Source: Micavibrio sp. UBA2638 (GTDB lineage Bacteria; Pseudomonadota; Alphaproteobacteria; Micavibrionales; Micavibrionaceae). Taken from it: DNA of 11,194 bases. Location: NCBI GenBank assembly GCA_002359735.1, contig DENS01000002.1:175994-187187 (forward strand), written 5' to 3'. Below are positions 6,563 to 11,194 of this stretch, in pieces; position 1 is the stretch's first letter; every line of letters starts with the position of its first letter. The translations under genes were made by a program, and so were the position numbers. The notes under the pieces were generated by a model. The model was given only the letters and a program-made list of their open reading frames with translations, was not told where the DNA came from and made no database searches.

Positions 6563-7573
6563 ATGAACAATACGAATATGGACAGTATAGCGCATATTTC
6601 GCTCGCGCCAATGATGGATTGGACGGATCGTCATTTTAGATATTTCCTGCGCCAAATAAGCCCAAATACGCGGCTGTATACTGAAATGGTCACAACCGGG
6701 GCTATTATACACGGTGAAAAAGATCGATTTCTACGTTTCAATGATGATATCGAACCATATGTAGCGTTGCAGCTAGGGGGGGCTGATCCGGGTAATTTGG
6801 CAAGATGCGCAGAGATTGGCCAGCAATATGGATATAATGAAATCAACTTGAATTGCGGCTGCCCATCTGACCGGGTGCAAAGCGGAATGTTTGGTGCCTG
6901 CATGATGAAAGCCCCGGACCTGGTCGCGCAATGTGTCGAAGCCATGCAATCAGCAACTGATATACCAATCACAGTAAAGTGCCGCATCGGCGTAGATGAG
7001 CAAGACAGCCCGGATTTTCTTTTTAATTTTGTTGATCAATCGGCACAAAAAGGGTGCAAAACATTTATAATCCACGCACGCAAAGCATGGTTGAAAGGAT
7101 TGTCACCAAAAGAGAACCGTACAATCCCTGATTTAAATTACGAGCGCGTCTACGCCCTGAAACAAAAATTCCCGGAACTTGAAATTATACTAAATGGGGG
7201 CATAACAAGCATTCCTGTCATAAAAGACGCACTGAAAGAAGTCGATGGAGTTATGATTGGCCGCGAAGCCTATCAAAATCCGTATTTTTTCGCAGAAATC
7301 GAGCGTAAAATATTCGGGACAGAAGAAATACCATCACGCGAAGAAATTGCAACGCGAATAATTGATTACGCGCGGACGCAAGCACAGCTTTATGGCACGC
7401 CTGTTAAATCTATAACCAGGCATATTCTCGGGCTTTACCACCAGCAATATGGCGGAAAAAAATGGCGCCGCGCACTGAGCACCCTTCCTTATGAAGCCGG
7501 CGCCGATGAAGCTGTTATACAAAAAGCCATTGAAATCATGGCATTGGTAGAAGACAATAGAATCAAGGCATAA
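6563..7573 (+). CDS. dusA: tRNA-dihydrouridine synthase, DusA type
   Basis: The 336-residue flavoenzyme uses NADPH to reduce specific uridines in the tRNA D-loop to dihydrouridine; the DusA group acts at positions 20/20a. The FMN-binding TIM barrel begins with LAPMMDWTDRHFRYFLR (residues 14-30), the DusA form of the motif. The active-site loop NCGCPSDRVQSGMFGACMM follows, with catalytic Cys100 before Pro; the preceding Cys98 replaces the usual Val. Later come VKCRIG, the FMN-phosphate segments IIHARKAWLKGLSPKENR, NGGI and MIGREAYQNPY, and the helical tRNA-binding C-terminal domain with RHILGLYH and WRRALS. Length is typical. The ATG at 6563 is weakly supported (TAAAG upstream), and ATG at 6578 (MDSIAH) is a possible alternative start. 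The gene is divergent from the SH3 gene. Confidence 0.95.
   Translation: MNNTNMDSIAHISLAPMMDWTDRHFRYFLRQISPNTRLYTEMVTTGAIIHGEKDRFLRFNDDIEPYVALQLGGADPGNLARCAEIGQQYGYNEINLNCGCPSDRVQSGMFGACMMKAPDLVAQCVEAMQSATDIPITVKCRIGVDEQDSPDFLFNFVDQSAQKGCKTFIIHARKAWLKGLSPKENRTIPDLNYERVYALKQKFPELEIILNGGITSIPVIKDALKEVDGVMIGREAYQNPYFFAEIERKIFGTEEIPSREEIATRIIDYARTQAQLYGTPVKSITRHILGLYHQQYGGKKWRRALSTLPYEAGADEAVIQKAIEIMALVEDNRIKA
6584..6611 (-). promoter_or_regulatory. Candidate promoter of the SH3 gene, inside dusA
   Basis: On the minus strand TTGGCG (6606-6611) and TATACT (6584-6589) are spaced by 16 bases, giving a predicted start near 6577 and a leader of about 40 bases to the SH3-gene ATG. The divergent gap is only 26 bases, so a promoter for this gene must overlap the 5' end of dusA. 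Chance matches of this quality occur, so the call is tentative. Confidence 0.35.
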
Positions 7574-7614
7574 TATCCGCAATATAATACCCTTTTGGTA
7601 CAACACGCTTAAAC

Positions 7615-7618
7615 AAGG
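7615..7618 (+). promoter_or_regulatory. Ribosome-binding site supporting a GTG start at 7627
   Basis: AAGG ends eight bases before the GTG at 7627. The downstream frame has no in-frame ATG until deep inside the protein (METMPF region), so the GTG with this site is the best start. Confidence 0.5.
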
Positions 7619-7626
7619 TATCACAC

Positions 7627-8196
7627 GTGCAATGGCAGCGCCTTACAGATAATGAAAAAAATGATCTGTTGGAAGTTATAAAAGATGACGACTTAATTGG
7701 GCTTTTTGAGCCTGAATTTTGCGTTGCACAGCACCGGCCATATAACTTCTACAAAGACTGCTCGCTTATTGTCTGGGAAAACTTAAAGATTGCCCCGCCT
7801 TTCGCGTTTGACTATTTAAGATCTGGCCGGCACATCGTCTATCTGGACGGTAGCCCCACCCCATTTGAGACATTAAATGCCCTGGGGCGCCTAACCATAA
7901 ACGCCGAAAGCGTTATTGATTATCTGGAGTTTTATTGCCATTACGTTAATCAAAGACCACAGAATATTTTATTGCTCCGCAACCCCGAAACCATGCCTTT
8001 CCAGGACAGTGTTTTTATTGATTTTCATTTTGATAAGAACAATTATAGCGAAAATGACATCAAAGTTACCCGCAATAACGACAATGATGGTTACATCATA
8101 CGCGCCCCCTTTGTATTCTCAGGGAAAATTGACAGAGGCATTGCCACAATTTCAGATCAGGGGTATGTCACAATTGAACGGGAGGCTCCACGTTGA
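7627..8196 (+). CDS. Unrecognised 189-residue protein, GTG start
   Basis: I do not recognise this family. The 189-residue product has no signal peptide or membrane segment and looks like a mixed alpha/beta soluble protein rich in aromatic and acidic residues. Notable stretches are FEPEFCVAQHRPYNFYKDC near residues 27-45, HIVYLDGSPTPFETLNALGR near 69-88, and a strand-rich C-terminus (IIRAPFVFSGKIDRGIATIS). It starts with GTG behind an AAGG site, 53 bases after dusA. Its stop overlaps the next start in a TTGA junction, so the two genes are translationally coupled and probably work together. The coding frame is strong and competing frames are shorter. Read-through from dusA is plausible, since no terminator is visible between them. 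Confidence 0.75.
   Translation: MQWQRLTDNEKNDLLEVIKDDDLIGLFEPEFCVAQHRPYNFYKDCSLIVWENLKIAPPFAFDYLRSGRHIVYLDGSPTPFETLNALGRLTINAESVIDYLEFYCHYVNQRPQNILLLRNPETMPFQDSVFIDFHFDKNNYSENDIKVTRNNDNDGYIIRAPFVFSGKIDRGIATISDQGYVTIEREAPR
8180..8185 (+). promoter_or_regulatory. Ribosome-binding site supporting a TTG start at 8193
   Basis: GGGAGG lies seven bases before the TTG at 8193, within the end of the preceding gene. This near-ideal Shine-Dalgarno sequence at ideal spacing is why the rare TTG start is accepted. Confidence 0.75.
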
Positions 8197-8711
8197 ATAC
8201 GATCAACTATCATCACCCGGATGCAAAAACTATATTGAGTGAAACCCTATCGCTTTTAAAACATTCACCAACAGCAAAAGCATTACTGGAGCAACAAAAA
8301 CCGGACATAAAAATACTCAAAGGCCCTCTTCCGCAAGCCTTTGTTCATCAGACATCATTGATATATCTGCGTGTTCCCGCCCTGCAACGTAAAGGCAGGC
8401 TGGAGCAGGCCATCGATTTGGCAGGCGCTTTAAACGAATTGGTCATGAATACAAAAGACAATACGCCGCCGGTTCCTGATACCTTAGAAAAAGATGATAC
8501 TCTGATGCAGCAACATTATAAAAATGTTTCCATTTACATGAAAACTTTTCCAATCATAGAAGAACTGGAATCGGCCGGTCACAAAGCGTTAAAAGAAATG
8601 CGTCTAATGGGTCTCGGCAAAATATATCAAGCGTGGAAAACTGGCGCCAGCCTAGACGAATGTGCTAGAATTTACTGGAGTATATTTGATACTGAGACAA
8701 GCGAGGAATAA
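8193..8711 (+). CDS. Unrecognised 172-residue protein, TTG start, coupled to the gene before
   Basis: The product is a 172-residue soluble, largely helical protein. Its layout is: a helix (AKTILSETLSLLKHS), a strand-like DIKILKG, SLIYLRVPAL, then the helix EQAIDLAGALNELVMNT, and a C-terminal helical part ending EECARIYWSIF-like (DECARIYWSIF). The middle order, a strand pair followed by a helix with AGALNE, faintly resembles small metallopeptidase-like domains in which this helix would carry HExxH. That motif is absent here, so any such relation would be to an inactive form; this is a weak inference. The start is TTG, overlapping the previous stop (TTGA) with a strong GGGAGG site. A GAGGAA ribosome site for the next small gene is formed by its last two codons. 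Confidence 0.75.
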   Translation: MNTINYHHPDAKTILSETLSLLKHSPTAKALLEQQKPDIKILKGPLPQAFVHQTSLIYLRVPALQRKGRLEQAIDLAGALNELVMNTKDNTPPVPDTLEKDDTLMQQHYKNVSIYMKTFPIIEELESAGHKALKEMRLMGLGKIYQAWKTGASLDECARIYWSIFDTETSEE

Positions 8712-8712
8712 T

Positions 8713-8847
8713 ATGGCCTTAAGAACCCCCAATACAGCCATGGGCGTTGGCGATGCGGCAAAACGCCGAATGCCCCCGCGAGCACGTAACCAGCCTGTTC
8801 GGGCAACTGCACCGACACAAACAATGAAACGCGCAACCAAGCGCTAG
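8713..8847 (+). CDS. Small, very basic 44-residue protein
   Basis: An ATG at 8713, one base after the preceding TAA, opens a 44-codon frame ending in TAG at 8845-8847. GAGGAA (8703-8708) lies four bases upstream, a good ribosome-binding site. The peptide begins MALRTPNTAMGVGDAAKRRM and has 8 Arg and 3 Lys against one Asp, no Cys and no aromatic residues. It is rich in Ala, Pro and Thr, so it is likely disordered and may bind nucleic acid or a partner protein. The upstream in-frame extension overlaps the previous gene and lacks a ribosome site, so I reject the longer start. It is the third member of the 7627-8847 set. No known family is recognised, and its small size leaves some doubt that it is translated. 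Confidence 0.6.
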   Translation: MALRTPNTAMGVGDAAKRRMPPRARNQPVRATAPTQTMKRATKR

Positions 8848-8885
8848 AATTTTGCTAAAGTAAAATACGTTTAAAAAGGGTATAT

Positions 8886-9281
8886 TTAAGAGCGTGCGCT
8901 ATCCGCTTGATCTTTTCGTTTTTGCAATTCTTCAACGCTGACATGAAAACTTTCCCCACAACCGCAGCGCCCGGTCTCATTCGGGTTTTGAAAATCAAAA
9001 CGAGAATTCCCTAACTCATCTGTAATATAATCCACCTGCATACCAAACAGCATCCAGCTATGCATCTTAGGGATATAGAGGGAAGCCCCCGCCCCGTCAA
9101 AGCGGTCATCCCCAAGGATATTTTCATCCGGTTTAATATATTCCATCACATAAGAATTGCCGGAACAGCCTGTTGGCTTGACATTAAGCCTCAGCCCTTT
9201 TGTTCCGTCTGGTGCCTTATCCAGCAAGGCCGTAATTTGCTTTGCCGCCTTTTCGGTAATAATTATCGGTGTCGGTTTCAT
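8886..9281 (-). CDS. sufA: A-type iron-sulfur cluster carrier protein
   Basis: The 131-residue protein belongs to the IscA/SufA/ErpA (HesB) family, which receives Fe-S clusters from the SufBCD scaffold and passes them to apoproteins in the cytosol. The three cluster-binding cysteines are present: Cys39 (PTGCSGNSY) and Cys106 and Cys108 (RCGCGESF). ITEKAAKQI at the N-terminus and the NPNETGRCGCG ending are typical. After the last cysteine there is a charged extension of about 20 residues (VEELQKRKDQADSARS), somewhat longer than in E. coli SufA. It is the last gene of the suf run, 13 bases after sufT, and converges with the small gene ending at 8847. The 38-base gap between them shows no clear terminator. 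Confidence 0.93.
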   Translation of the reverse strand: MKPTPIIITEKAAKQITALLDKAPDGTKGLRLNVKPTGCSGNSYVMEYIKPDENILGDDRFDGAGASLYIPKMHSWMLFGMQVDYITDELGNSRFDFQNPNETGRCGCGESFHVSVEELQKRKDQADSARS

Positions 9282-9294
9282 ACTTACCAGCCTA

Positions 9295-9732
9295 TCACAT
9301 AAACATGTTTAATTGCATCTTAGCCGTTTCCGCCATTAAAGACGGGTCCCATACCGGATCCCATACAATCTCGACATCGACTTGTCCAACGCCTTCTATC
9401 GGCAATATGGCATCCCGAATCCATTCGGGCATTTCCTGCGCAACCGGGCATCCGGGGGAGGTTAATGTCATGATAACGGACACATCCGACACATTTTGTT
9501 CTTCAGGATGGATCATGACCTTATAAATAAGCCCCAATTCATAAATATTGACCGGAATTTCAGGATCGTAAATTTCTTTCATGGCAGCCTTGATCTTAGG
9601 CCACAAGGCCTCACCGTATGGAAAATTCCCCTCTTCCATGGCCATCGGTGGCTCGGCTAGTTCGTCATACTCCTCCTCACCAAGAGCATTTTTCACCATT
9701 TGTTCATCCGCAACTTGTTCGATCTTGGTCAT
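9295..9732 (-). CDS. sufT: SufT-like Fe-S cluster maturation factor (MIP18/DUF59 family)
   Basis: With the start I prefer, the protein has 145 residues. The C-terminal MIP18/DUF59 domain has the diagnostic DPEIPVNIYELGLIY (56-70), MTLTSPGCP with the conserved Cys95, and VWDPVWDPSLM. SufT proteins assist Fe-S maturation; proteins of this type are usual inside alphaproteobacterial suf operons. An N-terminal region of about 40 residues, acidic and probably flexible, precedes the domain. I chose the ATG at 9732 because it overlaps the sufS stop as ATGA, a standard coupling arrangement, with a purine-rich AAAGAGA upstream. The longer frame starting at 9771 would lie 43 bases inside sufS, and its extra 13 residues are unlike the family. 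Confidence 0.9.
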   Translation of the reverse strand: MTKIEQVADEQMVKNALGEEEYDELAEPPMAMEEGNFPYGEALWPKIKAAMKEIYDPEIPVNIYELGLIYKVMIHPEEQNVSDVSVIMTLTSPGCPVAQEMPEWIRDAILPIEGVGQVDVEIVWDPVWDPSLMAETAKMQLNMFM

Positions 9733-10988
9733 AACAACATCTCTTTGGCTTTGTACAAGCCCTCTATACATTGGTCTATATCATCTACATTATTATACAG
9801 AGCAAACGAGGCGCGCACGCACCCATCTATACCCAATTTAGACATTAAAGGCATACAACAATGATGGCCTGTACGTACGGCCACGCCGCACTGGTCAAGA
9901 ATTGTGCCGACATCACTGGCATGTACACCGTGAATGTTAAAGGATACAATGCCACCTTTATCGGCAATGTCAGCATAAATATCTATATCGCCCATACTTT
10001 TTAAGCCCGCTGTCATTTTCTGCATCAAGTCATATTCATGACGCTTTATTGCGTCAAGGCCAATCGCATTGACGTAGTCAATCGCCGCACCAAGGCCAAT
10101 AACACTAACAATCGGCGGTGTTCCTGCTTCAAAACGAAATGGTGGATCTTTATAGGTTGAGCGATCAAAGCTAACACTTTCAATCATATCACCGCCGCCA
10201 CGATAAGGCGGCATACTATTCAACACGTCATAACGGCCATAAAGGACACCTAACCCCGGCGCACAATAAAGTTTATGCCCCGTAAACACAAAAAAATCAC
10301 AGCCAAGGTCTTGCACATTAATATGTGAATGCACTGCGGATTGCGATCCATCCACCAACACCTTAATATCAGGATTATGAGCCTTAGCCTTAGTAATTAT
10401 ATCCTTAACCGGATTAATTGTTCCAAGCGCATTCGACATATGCACGATGGAGACAAACCGTGTCTTTTCAGTCAATAATGACGCGTACACTTGCATATCC
10501 AAGGCACCGTCATCCGTAATCGGAATCACCTTGATTTTAATACCAATCTGTTCGCGCAATAACTGCCAGGGAACAATATTGGCGTGATGCTCCATTTCAC
10601 TCAAAATTACTTCATCACCGGCCTTAAGGTGTGCCCGGCCATAGCTTTGAGCGACCAAATTAATTGAATCCGTTGCATTGCCCGTAAATACGATTTCCTT
10701 TTCACTGGCCGCGCCTATATAACGCGCCACCTGTTCGCGCACCCCTTCGTAGCGAAGCGTCAAATCCTGTGAAAACCGGTATAAACCGCGGTGAATATTG
10801 GCGTAGCCATGCAGCATAACATCATCCATGGCTTTGATCACAGCCATGGGCTTTTGGGCACTGGCAGCGCTATCCAGGAACGAAAGGCGTTTCCCGTTCA
10901 TCTTTTGCTGCAAGATTGCAAAATCAGTTCGGCAGGATTCTAAACCAGCCATATCTTGCCCTATATTTAAAGCGCTTTGCGAAGCCAT
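9729..10988 (-). CDS. sufS: Cysteine desulfurase SufS
   Basis: The 419-residue PLP enzyme takes sulfur from L-cysteine, forming alanine and an enzyme persulfide for Fe-S assembly in the cytosol. Key residues are visible: H134-H135 (EMEHHANIVPWQ), D213 (VDGSQSAVH), the PLP-binding Lys239 (FTGHKLY), RFEAGTPP (285-292) and the persulfide Cys377 (RTGHHCCMPLM), all group II (SufS) wording. Two departures are noted: the loop after Lys239 reads YCAPGLG where SufS usually has YGPTGIG, and Cys377 is followed by a second Cys. The ATG at 10988 overlaps the end of sufD by 22 bases and has an AGAGGA site; ATG at 10952 (MAGLESC) with AGGG upstream, just after the sufD stop, is a real alternative and gives 407 residues. 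Its end overlaps the sufT start (ATGA). Confidence 0.95.
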   Translation of the reverse strand: MASQSALNIGQDMAGLESCRTDFAILQQKMNGKRLSFLDSAASAQKPMAVIKAMDDVMLHGYANIHRGLYRFSQDLTLRYEGVREQVARYIGAASEKEIVFTGNATDSINLVAQSYGRAHLKAGDEVILSEMEHHANIVPWQLLREQIGIKIKVIPITDDGALDMQVYASLLTEKTRFVSIVHMSNALGTINPVKDIITKAKAHNPDIKVLVDGSQSAVHSHINVQDLGCDFFVFTGHKLYCAPGLGVLYGRYDVLNSMPPYRGGGDMIESVSFDRSTYKDPPFRFEAGTPPIVSVIGLGAAIDYVNAIGLDAIKRHEYDLMQKMTAGLKSMGDIDIYADIADKGGIVSFNIHGVHASDVGTILDQCGVAVRTGHHCCMPLMSKLGIDGCVRASFALYNNVDDIDQCIEGLYKAKEMLL

Positions 10989-11194
10989 CCATCAACATCC
11001 TCTCCGAACTTTCCTTGCAGGCTTTGATCATTAATCTTATCAAGAACTTCACCTACAAATGCCTGCACCAACAATAACCTTGCCTGTTTTTCACTTAACC
11101 CGCGGGAGCGCAAGTAAAAAAGTGGTTCCTCATCCAATTGCCCCGTCGTCGCTCCGTGTGAACACTTGACGTCATCAGCATAAATTTCTAACTC
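10967..11194 (-). CDS. sufD: Fe-S cluster assembly protein SufD, C-terminal end only
   Basis: The minus-strand frame open at the right edge encodes the last 75 residues of SufD, a subunit of the SufBC2D scaffold complex. It begins ELEIYADDVKCSHGATTGQL, with the conserved KCSHGATxG motif of the SufB/SufD family, followed by DEEPLFYLRSRGLSEKQAR, the usual C-terminal helical signature. It ends with GWLRKAL and TAA at 10967-10969. The rest of the gene lies beyond the window, and sufB and sufC are presumably further upstream. Its 3' end overlaps the proposed sufS start in a different frame. A short competing plus-strand frame here is a shadow. Confidence 0.95.
   Translation of the reverse strand, partial: ELEIYADDVKCSHGATTGQLDEEPLFYLRSRGLSEKQARLLLVQAFVGEVLDKINDQSLQGKFGEDVDGWLRKAL

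Noticed and set aside
6308..6712. 134-codon minus-strand frame spanning the dusA/SH3 gap
   Set aside because: It overlaps two firmly identified genes, one on each strand, and resembles no protein family.
7916..8242. 108-codon plus-strand frame inside the 7627 and 8193 genes
   Set aside because: It is a shadow frame crossing the junction of two better-supported genes that have their own ribosome sites.
8662..8712. Upstream extension of the small basic protein
   Set aside because: It overlaps the preceding gene in another frame with no ribosome site, whereas ATG 8713 has GAGGAA four bases upstream.
8848..8885. AT-rich gap between the convergent small gene and sufA as a terminator
   Set aside because: Only a 5-bp ATTTT/AAAAT pairing can be made, with no GC core.
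9733..9771. Longer start for sufT at 9771
   Set aside because: It would overlap sufS by 43 bases; the ATG at 9732 forms an ATGA overlap with the sufS stop and fits the family better.

Overview
The window looks like an ordinary chromosomal stretch of an alphaproteobacterium with moderate-to-low GC. The evidence is the set of gene neighbourhoods: a fabA-fabB-fabI unsaturated fatty acid cluster, a sufD-sufS-sufT-sufA iron-sulfur assembly run, a DusA-type tRNA-dihydrouridine synthase and a periplasmic bacterial-SH3 protein. I cannot fix the genus. There is no sign of plasmid, phage, insertion sequence, CRISPR, tRNA or rRNA.

Layout, left to right. (1) The 3' end of pnp (+), with its KH and S1 RNA-binding domains, closed by a good intrinsic terminator. 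(2) Two plus-strand genes: a membrane-anchored Sel1-like protein and a UgpQ-type glycerophosphodiester phosphodiesterase. Neither has a clear Shine-Dalgarno sequence. (3) A convergent gap of about 100 bases holding an interrupted inverted repeat. (4) A minus-strand fatty-acid operon, transcribed fabA then fabB then fabI, with a plausible promoter upstream of fabA. (5) Two minus-strand genes further upstream: a 325-residue cysteine-rich protein I do not recognise, and a secreted SH3 protein. (6) Divergently, dusA and then three tightly packed plus-strand genes I do not recognise. These use GTG, TTG and ATG starts; the last encodes a 44-residue, very basic protein. (7) A minus-strand suf operon, entering from the right edge with the end of sufD, then sufS, sufT and sufA, with overlapping or nearly touching reading frames.

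How the genes work together. FabA makes and isomerises the double bond, FabB elongates the cis-unsaturated acyl chain and FabI reduces the trans-enoyl intermediates, so the cluster sets membrane unsaturation. SufS releases sulfur from cysteine, SufD belongs to the SufBCD scaffold, SufT is a maturation factor and SufA is an A-type carrier of clusters to apoproteins.

I found no convincing new defence or mobile system. The least explained parts are the 7627-8847 three-gene cassette, especially its tiny basic protein, and the 325-residue gene upstream of fabA. Smaller oddities are a cysteine-rich SufS active-site region, a possible leaderless start at 831 and the inverted repeat at 2137-2184.
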